A program made the position numbers and the translations under genes. Below, one piece after another: positions 37,688 to 48,216 of a DNA stretch of 64,000 nt. Origin of the DNA: Nodularia sp. NIES-3585. GTDB lineage: Bacteria > Cyanobacteriota > Cyanobacteriia > Cyanobacteriales > Nostocaceae. Location of the stretch: assembly GCF_002218065.1 (NCBI RefSeq), contig NZ_BDUB01000001.1:3906720-3970719 (forward strand), written 5' to 3'. The notes below the pieces were generated by a model. That model did no database searches, was not told the origin of the DNA, and was given only the letters and a program-made list of their open reading frames with translations. How positions within the stretch are numbered: position 1 is the first letter of the stretch; every line of letters starts with the position of its first letter.

Positions 37688-38563
37688 TCATTGACTAACC
37701 TCCTCATCCTTTATGCGGATGCGACGCTCAAACAGCTCCTTAATTACCAGAGTGGCACCAGCAAGTCCAGCTAAAACCACCGAAGCGGCAAAGGCACTTT
37801 GGGAATCATAATTGCGATAAGCCCCTTCCACATATAAGGTAAGAGTCTGGGTACGGCCAATTAAGTTACTTGAAACCACAGCAATAGCACCATACTCTCC
37901 CATAGCACGAGCCGTGGTGAGAATAATTCCATAGAACAATCCCCAGCGAATAGAAGGTAATGTGACGCGCCAGAAAATCTGCCACTCTCCAGCCCCCAAA
38001 GTTTTAGCAGCTTCTTCTTCTTGAGTACCCACTTCTTCCAAGATTGGGATAACTTCACGAGCCACAAAAGGCATTCCCCCCATCATCGTTGCCAGAGCAA
38101 TGGCAGGGAAGGAAAAGATCACTTTGATGTCCAGGGACTGTAGCACAGAGCCAAGTAGCCCATTGCGTCCATAGAGGGAAACCAGCATTAAACCTGCCAC
38201 AATGGGTGAAATTGAAAATGGCAAGTCGATAATACTGAGTAACAGAGTGCGTCCCCGAAACCGACGGCGGGCAATTACCCAAGCTGCACATAGCCCAAAA
38301 ACTACATTTAGCGGCACAGCAACTGCCACAGCCAGAGCTGTGAGGCTCAAAGCCTGAGTAAAATCGGGGTCGATGAGAGTAGCGAAAAACGGGGCAATAC
38401 CCCGGCTAAAAGCTCCAATAAATACATAAAGGGTGGGAAGAAGCAAAACCAGCCCTAGATAGGACACTACCGCCATAATCAAAGCAATCTTGCCCCATTC
38501 TTTACCCTTGTGAGACTTAACTCCACCAGCGAAAGACTGGGTAGACTTAGGTTCAACCGTCAT
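37688..38563 (-). CDS. cysW: Sulfate ABC transporter permease CysW
   Basis: This membrane subunit of the sulfate/thiosulfate importer has six hydrophobic segments and the ABC-permease EAA loop EEAAKTLGAGEWQIFWRVTL. SISPIVAGLMLVSLYG and ARAMGEYGAIAVVSSNL are typical of CysW. It overlaps cysT by 11 bases. The ATPase gene cysA does not follow; the next stretch downstream is non-coding and then the MscS gene, so the ATPase must be elsewhere. Confidence 0.93.
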   Translation of the reverse strand: MTVEPKSTQSFAGGVKSHKGKEWGKIALIMAVVSYLGLVLLLPTLYVFIGAFSRGIAPFFATLIDPDFTQALSLTALAVAVAVPLNVVFGLCAAWVIARRRFRGRTLLLSIIDLPFSISPIVAGLMLVSLYGRNGLLGSVLQSLDIKVIFSFPAIALATMMGGMPFVAREVIPILEEVGTQEEEAAKTLGAGEWQIFWRVTLPSIRWGLFYGIILTTARAMGEYGAIAVVSSNLIGRTQTLTLYVEGAYRNYDSQSAFAASVVLAGLAGATLVIKELFERRIRIKDEEVSQ

Positions 38564-39404
38564 GGCGTTGCCTCCAAGCTTGCAATAAGTTCACCATCAG
38601 CAACAGTACTAAGGAAATCAGCAGTAACACCGTACCAATAGCCGTAGCCCCAGCAATGTCATTTTGTTCGAGGCGCTGGAATACTAGGATGGGGGCAATT
38701 AAATCTTGATAGGGAATATTAGCCGCAATCAAGACCACTGAGCCATATTCTCCCACGGCACGGGCAAAAGCTTGGGTTGTACCGGTGAGAATGGCAGGTA
38801 TAAGCGGCGGCAGCACCACCCGCCAACAAGTTTCCCATTGGGAAGCCCCCAGAGACCAAGCCGCTTCTTCGATGGTGTAATCTAGCTCTTGCAGTACAGG
38901 CTGGACGCTACGAACCACAAAAGGGACAGAAATAAACACCATAGCCACTGCTACCCCCAGACGAGTGAAAGAAACCCTAATGCCAAAGGGAGAGAGAAAT
39001 GAGCCAATCCAGCCTTGCTCACTGTAAACCGTGGTGAGGGTGATACCTGCCACTGCTGTGGGTAAGGCAAAGGGTAGGTCAATCACGGCATCTAAAACCC
39101 GCTTCAAGGGGAAGTCGTAGCGCACTAGCACCCAGGCCGTAGCAGTGCCAGCTACACAGTTAATAGCAGCTGCAAAAAAAGCAGTGCCAAAGGTGATGTT
39201 ATAGGTTGACAGGGCAATGGGGTCGGTAGCCAACCGCCAAAATTCGGCAGGTGAAAGGGTCGCAGCTTGCAGCATCAAGGCAGCAACAGGCAGCAACAAA
39301 ACGATGGAGATATAGGTAATCGTGAGTCCCCACGGCAAAGAAAAGCGCTTGAGCCAATTTTTGGGTGCCGGGGGGAAGGTAGACTGTGTGTTTGAAACTG
39401 TCAT
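38553..39404 (-). CDS. cysT: Sulfate ABC transporter permease CysT (CysU)
   Basis: This is the partner permease of CysW, with the EAA loop EEAAWSLGASQWETCWRVVL and the ARAVGEYGSVVLIAANIPYQ block typical of sulfate permeases. It has six membrane segments. It lies 22 bases after sbpA and overlaps cysW, so sbpA-cysT-cysW is one operon. Confidence 0.93.
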   Translation of the reverse strand: MTVSNTQSTFPPAPKNWLKRFSLPWGLTITYISIVLLLPVAALMLQAATLSPAEFWRLATDPIALSTYNITFGTAFFAAAINCVAGTATAWVLVRYDFPLKRVLDAVIDLPFALPTAVAGITLTTVYSEQGWIGSFLSPFGIRVSFTRLGVAVAMVFISVPFVVRSVQPVLQELDYTIEEAAWSLGASQWETCWRVVLPPLIPAILTGTTQAFARAVGEYGSVVLIAANIPYQDLIAPILVFQRLEQNDIAGATAIGTVLLLISLVLLLMVNLLQAWRQRHDG

Positions 39405-39426
39405 GGCTTGAGGATATGAGTTAGGC

Positions 39427-40494
39427 CTAGGGTCGAGCTATATTGGCTTGGATAGCGTCAAAGATTCCGCCGTCGGCAAAGAATTTGGGGCTGACTTGAT
39501 TCCAACCGCCAAAGTCTTTAATGGTGAACAAAGTGGATATTTTTGGATAGTTGTCGGAAAATTCTGCAACTACTTCCGGGATTACAGGTCGGAATCCCAC
39601 TTTGGCGAACTCGCGCTGGGCTTGGGGAGTAAAGAGAAACTCAACAAAGGCTTCTGCTACTTCGCGGTTACCTTGCCGGTCAACATAACTATCGACTATG
39701 GCAATGGGGCTATCAATAGAAATATTAATATCGGGAACTACGTAAGGTAAGTTTTGTCCCTGCTGTTTAGCTAAGATGACTTCGTTCTCATAGTTGATGA
39801 GTGCATCTCCCTGTCTTTGGACGAAGAATGCATCAGTGGCTTCGCGGGAATCTCTTGCTAAAACTGGCACATTGGCGTAGACTTTAGTCACAAAATCTTC
39901 GGCTTGTGCTTCAGTGCCACCTGTTTTAATAACTTTCCCCCACAAGGCCATGTAATTCCAACGAGCGCCACCAGAGGTTTTGGGGTTGGCGGTGATTACC
40001 TTGACATCATCACGGGCTAAATCATCCCAGTTTTGAATATTTTTGGGGTTGCCTTCACGGGTAACGATTACACCCACAGAACTGTGAACAATACCGTCGC
40101 CGTTGGGTGTCTTTTTTTCCCAACCTGGTTTAATCAGTCCGGCATCCTGGATTTGCATGGTGTCTGCCGCTAGTGCGAGGGCTACTATATCGGCTTCTAA
40201 ACCGTTAATCACCGCACGGGTTTGGGAGCCTGAGCCGCCGTAACTTTGACCAAAGGTGACTGTTTGTCCGGTTTTTTCTCGCCAGTATTCGGCAAATAGG
40301 GGAATAATGTTTTTATATGCGGCGCGAGTGACGGCATAGCTCACCAGGGTAAGTTCTTTTCTGCCGGCAGCGCTGCCACTATTACCAGGAGAGCAGGCAG
40401 CGATCGCAATACTTAAGCTAACTACTACCAAAAACAGTGAAATAAAGCTTTTTAAAGACGTGCGTTGCCATCGATTCCAATTATCCAGCCACAT
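39427..40494 (-). CDS. sbpA: Sulfate-binding protein SbpA (lipoprotein)
   Basis: This is the substrate-binding protein of the sulfate importer. Residues 15-34 form a signal peptide ending in the lipobox SIAIAAC, so it is membrane-anchored. Family motifs are YGGSGSQTRAVINGLEADIV for the anion site, TANPKTSGGARWNYMALWG and FLFTPQAQREFAKVGFRPV. The length of 355 is normal. It is first in the operon and its promoter should lie in 40495-40660; sulfur-starvation control is typical of the family but no operator was recognised. Confidence 0.95.
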   Translation of the reverse strand: MWLDNWNRWQRTSLKSFISLFLVVVSLSIAIAACSPGNSGSAAGRKELTLVSYAVTRAAYKNIIPLFAEYWREKTGQTVTFGQSYGGSGSQTRAVINGLEADIVALALAADTMQIQDAGLIKPGWEKKTPNGDGIVHSSVGVIVTREGNPKNIQNWDDLARDDVKVITANPKTSGGARWNYMALWGKVIKTGGTEAQAEDFVTKVYANVPVLARDSREATDAFFVQRQGDALINYENEVILAKQQGQNLPYVVPDINISIDSPIAIVDSYVDRQGNREVAEAFVEFLFTPQAQREFAKVGFRPVIPEVVAEFSDNYPKISTLFTIKDFGGWNQVSPKFFADGGIFDAIQANIARP

Positions 40495-40707
40495 ACCGAC
40501 CTGATGCTCCTGAATTTAAATCTACAGTTAATCGATTAAAATTGAGTATTTTAGCAATTAGTCATAGATATTACAGATAACTCAGTGAAATAGCAAGATA
40601 ATCACCATATACTTGACTGAGATTATGGTGATTAAATCACATTCATTAAAAATTACTAACTATTCTTAAATTTTTGACTTTTGAATTTTGACTTCCGCTT
40701 TGCGGTG

Positions 40708-41457
40708 CTAGACTGTGCCAAATCTCCGCTCTCGCTGCTGGTAGGCACACAAAGCGCGGTAAAACTCAGTCCGGTCAAAATCTGGCCAAAGAGCATCAGT
40801 GATATAAATTTCGCCATAAGCCATTTGCCAGAGGAGGAAATTTGAAAGCCGCATTTCGCCACTGGTACGGATTAATAAGTCGGGGTCGGTAATTCCAGCT
40901 GTGTATAAGTGACGCTCAAATAACTGTTCATCAATTTCATCAGGTTGAATCAAACCTTGCTGGACTTTTTGAGCGATCGCGCGGCAAGCTTGTAAAATTT
41001 CCTGCCGTCCGCCATAATTAGTAGCTACCGTAAACCGAATAGCCCGATTATGACTTGTTTCTGCCATTGAGCGGGAGATTTCTGCTTGCAGCGATCGCGG
41101 CAGAGCCTCCAAATTACCCACAAACTGAATCTGCACATTCTCCTCAACCATTTCCCGCAGTTCCTGGCGGAGAACCCTTTGAAACAAAGTCATCAAAAAA
41201 TCTACCTCTTCCTGGGGTCTTTTCCAGTTCTCCGTAGAAAAAGCATAAGCCGTTAGTGCCTGAATACCCCAATCTTTACAACAACGCAGCAGATCCTTGA
41301 GAGCATCCACTCCTCGCTTATGTCCCATAATTCTGGGTAGACCTTGACGTTTAGCCCATCGACCATTCCCATCCATAATCACTGCAACGTGCTTTGGCAG
41401 TAGTTCTCGTTTTAAGTCAGAGGGTAAATTTTGCAATTCAGTTTGTTGTGCTGTCAT
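40708..41457 (-). CDS. uppS: Isoprenyl transferase (undecaprenyl diphosphate synthase)
   Basis: This cis-prenyltransferase builds the C55 lipid carrier for cell-wall and glycan synthesis. The catalytic Asp is in [18 protein letters not shown], with the [26 protein letters not shown] and [19 protein letters not shown] motifs intact. The length of 249 is normal. It starts inside the cdaA stop (four-base ATGA overlap), so the two are coupled. Confidence 0.96.
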   Translation of the reverse strand: MTAQQTELQNLPSDLKRELLPKHVAVIMDGNGRWAKRQGLPRIMGHKRGVDALKDLLRCCKDWGIQALTAYAFSTENWKRPQEEVDFLMTLFQRVLRQELREMVEENVQIQFVGNLEALPRSLQAEISRSMAETSHNRAIRFTVATNYGGRQEILQACRAIAQKVQQGLIQPDEIDEQLFERHLYTAGITDPDLLIRTSGEMRLSNFLLWQMAYGEIYITDALWPDFDRTEFYRALCAYQQRERRFGTV

Positions 41458-42377
41458 TTTTTATTGCGAGAAGCGGTCGATGGTAATCCGAGTAAACGTG
41501 AAACTAGTCCTATTGCTTTACTACCCATCTGACGGCCCAAACCTAACAGACTAGGAGCAACAGCTTCCCGATCTACAGTAGGAGATAATCGAGCCTCTAA
41601 AGACTCTTTGAGTGTCCTAATGGTCAGTGGTCTATTGAGAGTTCCTCGTTCCGCTAAGGAAATAGAACCCGTTTCTTCTGATACAACGACACAGATACAA
41701 TTTTCGACCCGCTCAGTAATTCCCATCGCCGCCCGATGGCGTGTTCCCAACTGGCGCGAGGCTGTGCGTCCCGAAAGTGGTAAAATTATACCTGATGATA
41801 CAATACGCGAGCCACGGATCAAGGTTGCCCCATCGTGGAGTAAAGTTTTGGGCTGAAAAATTGTCTGGATCAGTTCCTTAGAAACATCAGCATTCAACTT
41901 GACTCCCGGCACAGAAAAATCCCGCTCGTGAATCGGACCAGTTGTTTCCAAAATCAGCAAAGCTCCTATTCGGTTTTTTGAAAGTTCTTTAACCGCATCC
42001 ACAATTTCATCAATCACACTATCAGACTTAGGGATTGTTAAACTGGATGGTTTAAATAATTGTTGGAATTCACCACGTCCCACTTGCTCTAAAAATCGCC
42101 GAAACTCTGACTGAAGAGCAACTGCCATCGCCACAGCGCAGCCAATTACCAATTTTTCCAGCACAAAATTTAGCAGTGGTAGACCCATTCTGCCACTGAT
42201 TGCTGAGGCTAGCATCAAGATAATAAAACCCCGCACCATCCATAGTGTTCGGCGCTCACTAATAATAACTAGTATCATATAAGTCAGCGCTAACACTAAT
42301 ACGATATCCAGAGTCCCAAGCAGCAAGGACTGCGACCATCCTAGGTTTGTCAGCCATTGCTTCGGTGAATCTCTCAT
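41454..42377 (-). CDS. cdaA: Diadenylate cyclase CdaA (c-di-AMP synthase)
   Basis: This enzyme makes c-di-AMP from two ATP. It has three N-terminal membrane helices (about 15-95) and a DAC domain with the catalytic [15 protein letters not shown] and [10 protein letters not shown] motifs; both are complete. c-di-AMP controls K+ uptake and osmotic balance in many bacteria, of note because a stand-alone RCK_C-like protein starts the kdp operon in this window. It lies between lysA and uppS, linking it to cell-wall precursor genes. Confidence 0.96.
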   Translation of the reverse strand: MRDSPKQWLTNLGWSQSLLLGTLDIVLVLALTYMILVIISERRTLWMVRGFIILMLASAISGRMGLPLLNFVLEKLVIGCAVAMAVALQSEFRRFLEQVGRGEFQQLFKPSSLTIPKSDSVIDEIVDAVKELSKNRIGALLILETTGPIHERDFSVPGVKLNADVSKELIQTIFQPKTLLHDGATLIRGSRIVSSGIILPLSGRTASRQLGTRHRAAMGITERVENCICVVVSEETGSISLAERGTLNRPLTIRTLKESLEARLSPTVDREAVAPSLLGLGRQMGSKAIGLVSRLLGLPSTASRNKK

Positions 42378-42465
42378 GACATCTGGATTACTCTTTGTTC
42401 TCCCTTAATATTCTGTCATTTCGCTGTCATTTTCATGCCCCAAAGGTCTACGCTTGAGGCATCAA

Positions 42466-42500
42466 CAGTTATCAGTTATCAGTTATCAGTTATCAGTTTC
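42466..42500. repeat. Heptamer tandem repeats (TTATCAG)
   Basis: About five copies of the TTATCAG heptamer lie in the lysA-cdaA gap. This is another STRR-type array. Confidence 0.75.
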
Positions 42501-42603
42501 ATAACTAGTGAAAGACCACACCAATTAGTGGAAAGCTTTGGTGGCGGGTTTCAATTGCTCACATACGCCTGTTTACTTTTAACTGTTAACTGATTTCAAC
42601 TGG

Positions 42604-44019
42604 TTACTTCTGCACGTTTAGTCTGTCTGGTAAACAATCTTGTCGAATCAAGTCCTGATAACTTTCGCGGCGCAAAATTAAATTGGCCTCGCCATTAGCC
42701 ACTACAACTGCTGCTGGACGGGGTAAGCGATTATAGTTAGATGACATACTGTAATTGTATGCACCAGTTCCCATAATTACGAGAATATCCCCTGGTTCAG
42801 TTTTTGGCAGTTGGGCATTTTTAATCAGAATATCCCCAGATTCACAATGCTTACCAGCAATTGTTACTGTTTGAGTGAGCGGAGCAGATACCTTGTTGGC
42901 AACTACTGCGCGATAAACTGATTGGTAAGTAATTGGTCGGGGATTATCAGACATCCCGCCATCAACTGAGACGTAGGTACGAATTTCAGGTACTACTTTC
43001 GATGATCCAATAGTATAGGCCGTGATGCACGCTGTGGCAATAAGCGATCGCCCTGGTTCACACAGCAATTTCGGCAAAGGCAGATTTGCGGCTGTACAAG
43101 CTGATTGAACGACTTCACAAATCGCCTTCACCCATTCTTCAATACTAGGGGGATCATCAGATTCGGTGTACCTAATTCCCAGACCACCACCAACATTTAA
43201 TTCTGTAACGCTTAAACCGTAATTTGCCGCCTTTTCTAACCACTGCACCATCACAGCCGCTAAATCCCGATGGGGTTGGCGTTCAAAAATTTGGGAACCA
43301 ATGTGAGCGTGTAAGCCTACGCAGTTCAAGGAAGGTTGTTGACTGACAAAGGTAAATACCTCGTCCAAATCATTGGGGTCAAAGCCAAACTTACTATCTA
43401 GATGTCCGGTGCGAATGTATTCGTGAGTATGGCATTCAATTCCTGGTGTTAACCGCAACATGATGCGGATGGGGGCAGATGTACTCGGTGCTTGTTCTGC
43501 AATCTTCACCAAAGTCCGCAGTTCTTGCCAGTTATCCGCCACAATGGTACAACCAGAGTCGATGGCTAAAACTAGTTCTTCACCAGATTTATTATTACCG
43601 TGGAGATAGAGTTTGTCAGGACTCACGCCCGCATTCAGGGCTGTGTAAAGTTCGCCGCCTGAAACTATATCTATTCCCAAACCTTCAGAGGCTGCGATCG
43701 CGCAAACAGCTAAACAATTCCAGGCTTTTGAGGCGTATAATACCTGAGATTCACCCTGGTAATATTGCTTAAATGTGTCCCGATATTGCTGACAAGCTAA
43801 ACGCAGCGTTTCTTCATCTAAAATGTACAAAGGTGAACCAAACTGCTGCACCAGGGTTGTGACATCACACCCACCAATTTCCAGGATGTCTTGACTATTA
43901 ACTTTGGCGGTCAAAGGCAAAAGTTCCTGATTGGGCGAAACATTTGCGTTTTGGCTGCGCCTTTGAGGTAAATACTGACTACCAGTATATTGAACCCCAG
44001 TGGGGTGAGTCGATACCAT
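42604..44019 (-). CDS. lysA: Diaminopimelate decarboxylase LysA
   Basis: This PLP enzyme decarboxylates meso-diaminopimelate to lysine. The PLP Lys98 is in VLYASKAWNC, the phosphate-binding Gly motif is ELNVGGGLGIRY, and CEPGRSLIA and ESGDILIKNAQLP are family blocks. The active-site Cys (GKHCESGD) is present. It has an N-terminal extension of about 45 residues relative to E. coli LysA. It is upstream of cdaA and uppS on the same strand. Confidence 0.96.
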   Translation of the reverse strand: MVSTHPTGVQYTGSQYLPQRRSQNANVSPNQELLPLTAKVNSQDILEIGGCDVTTLVQQFGSPLYILDEETLRLACQQYRDTFKQYYQGESQVLYASKAWNCLAVCAIAASEGLGIDIVSGGELYTALNAGVSPDKLYLHGNNKSGEELVLAIDSGCTIVADNWQELRTLVKIAEQAPSTSAPIRIMLRLTPGIECHTHEYIRTGHLDSKFGFDPNDLDEVFTFVSQQPSLNCVGLHAHIGSQIFERQPHRDLAAVMVQWLEKAANYGLSVTELNVGGGLGIRYTESDDPPSIEEWVKAICEVVQSACTAANLPLPKLLCEPGRSLIATACITAYTIGSSKVVPEIRTYVSVDGGMSDNPRPITYQSVYRAVVANKVSAPLTQTVTIAGKHCESGDILIKNAQLPKTEPGDILVIMGTGAYNYSMSSNYNRLPRPAAVVVANGEANLILRRESYQDLIRQDCLPDRLNVQK

Positions 44020-44154
44020 AGTTTTATAAATTGTCCTTGCTCAAAGTTCAAAATTTTTGGGGCGTGGCGTAAGAAAGTGTCCCGATTCTCAGTTTAGCGA
44101 ATATATCGCACCGAACAGAAGATATGCCTAACTTCAGTTCGATATTGTCTTAAC

Positions 44155-44226
<72 letters not shown>

Positions 44227-44230
44227 AACC

Positions 44231-44776
44231 GTGACCTCATTAGAATTAAAGCTGAAAACACTGACTTCAGATGATCTGAGTGCAATCCTGGAACTAGATA
44301 TAGCCTGTTTTGGCGGTTTGTGGACTCTGGAGGGCTACCAAAGAGAGTTAGACAGTCCTAACAGTGAATTGTTGGGTTTGTTTTCTCCCCTAGCTCCGTC
44401 AAAACTGCTAGGCTTGGGCTGTTTTTGGGCAATTTTAGACGAAGCGCACATTACAATTTTGGCGATTCATCCCCAATATCACCGTCAAGGATTGGGGCAG
44501 GTTTTACTATATTATTTACTCAAGACTGCTGGCGATCGCGGCTTAGAGCGAGCTACCCTCGAAGTCCGAGCTTCTAATGTGGCGGCCATATCTTTATATC
44601 AAAAATTTGGCTTCAAAATAGCCGGACGGCGTAAACGTTATTACCAAGATAACGGCGAAGATGCTTTGGTGCTGTGGCTCTCAGATTTACAAGATCCGCA
44701 ATTTACACAAACTTTAGACAATTGGTATATTATCGTCAGCGATCGCTTGCGCCAATCTTTTTGGCAGATGCTTTGA
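44231..44776 (+). CDS. rimI: Ribosomal-protein-alanine N-acetyltransferase RimI-like
   Basis: This is a GNAT acetyltransferase of 181 residues. The acetyl-CoA motif is HPQYHRQGLGQVLLYYLL, followed by RATLEVRASNVAAISLYQKF, the RimI signature, and the GFKIAGRRKRYYQDNGEDAL end. It would acetylate the N-terminus of ribosomal protein S18. The start is GTG at 44231, four bases after a heptamer repeat array, so no normal ribosome-binding site is visible. Confidence 0.9.
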   Translation: MTSLELKLKTLTSDDLSAILELDIACFGGLWTLEGYQRELDSPNSELLGLFSPLAPSKLLGLGCFWAILDEAHITILAIHPQYHRQGLGQVLLYYLLKTAGDRGLERATLEVRASNVAAISLYQKFGFKIAGRRKRYYQDNGEDALVLWLSDLQDPQFTQTLDNWYIIVSDRLRQSFWQML

Positions 44777-45254
44777 GTCATTAGTCATTGGTCATTAGTC
44801 ATTGGTCATTGTTTAAATTTTTGACTTTACGTGTTTGTTGGGCGGACAAAATGAGCAAACCGCGATCAGGATCACATTAATGATCAAAAATTCAGGTTTC
44901 CGGGAAAATATTTCATTAAAATATTTAATCAATCAAAGCTTTTAGTTTAAAAAAAGATATAAGTTAGCGATATTCTTGACTGGAATCAGATGAATATGTT
45001 AAAAGTTAATGTTTGTAAATGGTTGAATAAACCCTTAACCATAGTGGTCTGTTGCATAGTAGTCAAGCCTAGAAACACTGGTAGACTCAAGCCCCTCAGT
45101 ATAGCAGCCAGATAAAAAGTAATAAATAATTAACAATTACGCCATCATCTGGGGCGAAACTTTTTGGTCGCCTATAATCTTTATACAGGCATCCAAAAGC
45201 CGAGCCTGTGCTAAAATCAGCATACCGGCACGACGCAGGTGATGGGAAAAATGT
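44777..45254. other. 478-base gap upstream of clpC with STRR repeats
   Basis: GTCATTAGTCATTGG heptamers fill 44777-44812. The rest is AT-rich with no gene seen; a GGCGCCTATAATC-like segment near 45168-45180 may be a -10 region for clpC. A clear operator (for example CtsR) was not seen. Confidence 0.5.
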
Positions 45255-47726
45255 ATGTTTGAACGCTTCACAGAAAAAGCCATTAAGGTAATCATGCTGG
45301 CCCAAGAAGAGGCCCGCCGCTTAGGTCACAACTTCGTCGGAACCGAACAGATCCTCTTGGGTTTGATTGGGGAAGGAACGGGAGTTGCGGCTAAAGTGTT
45401 GAAATCAATGGGTGTCAATCTTAAAGATGCCCGCATTGAGGTAGAAAAAATCATAGGCCGGGGTTCGGGCTTTGTGGCTGTGGAAATTCCGTTTACGCCA
45501 CGGGCAAAGCGAGTTTTAGAACTATCCTTGGAAGAAGCGCGCCAATTAGGGCATAACTACATTGGCACCGAGCATCTGCTGTTGGGCCTGATCCGGGAAG
45601 GGGAAGGTGTGGCAGCCAGGGTGCTAGAAAATCTAGGGGTAGATTTATCGAAAGTACGAACCCAAGTTATCCGAATGCTGGGAGAAACAGCAGAGGTTTC
45701 AGCCACTGGTCCATCGGGACGCACCAAAACTCCAACCTTGGATGAATTTGGCTCGAACCTGACCCAAATGGCTGTAGACAACAAGCTAGACCCAGTTGTA
45801 GGACGCGCCAAAGAAATTGAACGGGTGATCCAAATTCTGGGTCGCCGGACTAAAAATAATCCAGTATTGATTGGTGAACCAGGGGTTGGTAAAACAGCGA
45901 TCGCTGAAGGTTTAGCATCGCGAATTGCCAACAAAGATATCCCCGATATCCTGGAAGATAAGCGCGTAGTCACTCTAGATATTGGCTTGCTAGTAGCAGG
46001 AACCAAGTATCGGGGTGAATTTGAAGAACGCCTCAAGAAAATCATGGATGAAATCCGCTCGGCGGGTAATGTGATTCTGGTGATTGACGAGGTACACACC
46101 CTCATTGGTGCAGGTGCAGCGGAAGGAGCCATTGATGCAGCAAATATCCTCAAGCCAGCTTTGGCTAGAGGCGAGTTGCAGTGTATTGGAGCCACAACCT
46201 TAGATGAGTACCGCAAGCACATCGAGCGAGATGCAGCCCTTGAGCGACGCTTCCAGCCAGTAATGGTAGGTGAACCGTCAGTTGATGAAACTATTGAAAT
46301 CTTGCACGGGTTGCGCGAACGCTACGAGCAACACCACAAGTTGAAAATCTCCGATGAAGCCCTAGTAGCGGCGGCTAAATTGTCTGACCGTTACATCAGC
46401 GATCGCTACCTTCCAGACAAAGCCATCGATTTAATCGATGAAGCTGGTTCTAGGGTACGGTTGATGAACTCCCAATTGCCACCAGCAGCCAAAGAGTTAG
46501 ACAAAGAACTACGTCAAATCTTAAAAGAAAAAGACGACGCTGTACGCTCCCAAGACTTTGACAAAGCGGGCGAACTGCGCGATCGCGAAATGGAAATCAA
46601 AGGTGAAATCCGAGCGATCGCTCAAAGCAAAACCAACGCTTCTGGTACTGAAGGTGAAGAACCTGTAGTAGACGAAGAGGATATTGCTCACATCGTCGCT
46701 TCCTGGACTGGCGTACCGGTGAACAAGCTCACCGAATCGGAATCCGAGAAGTTGCTGCACATGGAAGACACCTTGCATCAGCGCTTAATCGGTCAAGAAG
46801 ACGCGGTGAAAGCAGTATCACGAGCCATTCGACGCGCTCGTGTCGGCTTGAAAAATCCCAATCGACCCATCGCGAGTTTTGTCTTCTCCGGTCCAACAGG
46901 TGTAGGTAAAACCGAGTTGGCGAAGTCCTTGGCATCTTACTTCTTCGGTTCCGAAGAAGCAATGATCCGCCTGGATATGTCGGAATATATGGAACGCCAC
47001 ACAGTTAGTAAACTGATTGGTTCGCCTCCTGGTTATGTCGGATATAACGAAGGCGGTCAATTAACAGAAGCTGTCAGACGGCGACCTTATACAGTGGTGC
47101 TATTCGACGAAATCGAAAAAGCCCACCCCGATGTCTTCAATATGCTGCTGCAAATTTTGGAAGACGGTCGGTTAACCGATGCTAAAGGTCGCACGGTAGA
47201 CTTCAAGAACACCTTGCTGATTTTGACTTCCAACATTGGTTCTAAGGTAATTGAAAAAGGCGGCGGCGGTATCGGCTTTGAATTCGCCGATGATGCTACC
47301 GAGACTCAATACAACCGCATTCGCTCTTTGGTGAACGAAGAACTGAAGCAATACTTCCGTCCTGAGTTCCTCAACCGTCTAGATGAGATTATCGTCTTCC
47401 GTCAGTTGAGCAAGCCAGAGGTGACACAAATTGCCGAAATCATGCTCAAGGAAGTATTTGGTCGTCTAACTGAAAAGGGTATCGTCTTAGAAGTTACCGA
47501 TCGCTTCAAGGATCGCCTGATTGAGGAAGGTTACAGTCCCAGCTACGGTGCAAGGCCGTTACGTCGAGCAATTATGCGCTTGTTAGAAGATAGTCTAGCG
47601 GAAGAGATTCTGTCTGGTCGCATCAAGGATGGCGATACAGCCATAGTTGATGTTGATGAAAATGGCATTGTCCAAGTTAGTTCTGAACAACGTCGGGAGT
47701 TATTACCCCAAGGCGTTGAGTCTTAG
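45255..47726 (+). CDS. clpC: ATP-dependent Clp protease ATP-binding subunit ClpC
   Basis: This HSP100 unfoldase feeds substrates to ClpP. It has two N-terminal Clp_N repeats (about 5-140), a first AAA+ domain with Walker [12 protein letters not shown] and Walker [11 protein letters not shown], a UVR/M domain ([20 protein letters not shown]), a second AAA+ domain with [11 protein letters not shown] and [10 protein letters not shown], and the C-terminal D2-small domain with [10 protein letters not shown]. The length of 823 fits cyanobacterial ClpC, usually essential. Confidence 0.98.
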   Translation: MFERFTEKAIKVIMLAQEEARRLGHNFVGTEQILLGLIGEGTGVAAKVLKSMGVNLKDARIEVEKIIGRGSGFVAVEIPFTPRAKRVLELSLEEARQLGHNYIGTEHLLLGLIREGEGVAARVLENLGVDLSKVRTQVIRMLGETAEVSATGPSGRTKTPTLDEFGSNLTQMAVDNKLDPVVGRAKEIERVIQILGRRTKNNPVLIGEPGVGKTAIAEGLASRIANKDIPDILEDKRVVTLDIGLLVAGTKYRGEFEERLKKIMDEIRSAGNVILVIDEVHTLIGAGAAEGAIDAANILKPALARGELQCIGATTLDEYRKHIERDAALERRFQPVMVGEPSVDETIEILHGLRERYEQHHKLKISDEALVAAAKLSDRYISDRYLPDKAIDLIDEAGSRVRLMNSQLPPAAKELDKELRQILKEKDDAVRSQDFDKAGELRDREMEIKGEIRAIAQSKTNASGTEGEEPVVDEEDIAHIVASWTGVPVNKLTESESEKLLHMEDTLHQRLIGQEDAVKAVSRAIRRARVGLKNPNRPIASFVFSGPTGVGKTELAKSLASYFFGSEEAMIRLDMSEYMERHTVSKLIGSPPGYVGYNEGGQLTEAVRRRPYTVVLFDEIEKAHPDVFNMLLQILEDGRLTDAKGRTVDFKNTLLILTSNIGSKVIEKGGGGIGFEFADDATETQYNRIRSLVNEELKQYFRPEFLNRLDEIIVFRQLSKPEVTQIAEIMLKEVFGRLTEKGIVLEVTDRFKDRLIEEGYSPSYGARPLRRAIMRLLEDSLAEEILSGRIKDGDTAIVDVDENGIVQVSSEQRRELLPQGVES

Positions 47727-47753
47727 TTAAGAATTTGTAAAAGTTGAAGATGC

Positions 47754-47787
47754 GGTGGGGAATTTTGGTTCTCTGCCGTTTTTTTTG
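47754..47787 (+). terminator. Rho-independent terminator of clpC
   Basis: The stem is CGG-tg-GGGAA / TTCTC-tg-CCG (one G-T pair, one internal loop), followed by eight T (47780-47787). It lies 28 bases after the clpC stop. Confidence 0.75.
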
Positions 47788-47791
47788 TGTC

Positions 47792-47822
47792 ACGCACCAG
47801 GCGCAGAGGCGCAGAGAGGAGG
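47792..47822. repeat. Dispersed GGCGCAGAGGCGCAGAG repeat
   Basis: A copy of the CACGCA..GGCGCAGAGGCGCAGAGAGG repeat lies after the clpC terminator, in the inverse orientation to the copy at 12627. Confidence 0.6.
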
Positions 47823-47881
47823 AAGAGAGGTTTTGGTCTAGGATAAAATGTTAACTATAGTAATCACAGGTATTGACAGTT

Positions 47882-48208
47882 ATGATGTTTAGTGATGTGG
47901 TTGAAGCGATAAAATGTTTTTCAACTGAAGAAAAGTTACATATTCAGTTGTTATTGCAGCAATATTTAAGGGAGGAACGCCGTGAGGAAATTTATCAAAA
48001 TTTGCAAGCAGCGAAGCAAGAAGAAGAAAATGCTGAACTTCGATTTTCTACAAATATTGATGAACTGAAACAACAGCTTATCAGCCGTCGTGAATTTATG
48101 AAGTTACCAATAGAAGAACGACAACAGATTTTAGCTGCACAAGCTGATTTGATTTTAGAGCATTACCAGCAAGATAAAGAATTACCAAAATTTATGGAAA
48201 TAGGGTAG
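47882..48208 (+). CDS. Small helical hypothetical protein, first gene of a decayed operon
   Basis: This protein of about 108 residues is highly charged and helical, with an N-terminal FSDVVEAIKCFSTEEKLHIQ segment and Gln/Glu-rich coiled coil. Similar short proteins precede small-gene pairs in Nostoc-type genomes and look antitoxin-like, but no function is established. Start choice is between ATG 47882 and ATG 47885; TTG 47873 is less likely. The next gene starts eight bases after its stop and is frameshifted. Confidence 0.6.
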   Translation: MMFSDVVEAIKCFSTEEKLHIQLLLQQYLREERREEIYQNLQAAKQEEENAELRFSTNIDELKQQLISRREFMKLPIEERQQILAAQADLILEHYQQDKELPKFMEIG

Positions 48209-48216
48209 AGGAAACT

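Noticed and set aside
37688-40494. Sulfate importer without its ATPase gene
   Set aside because: cysA is often encoded away from the permease genes in cyanobacteria, so its absence here is not unusual.
44777-44812. Possible CRISPR repeats
   Set aside because: The units are 7-base heptamers without spacers, that is, STRR arrays.
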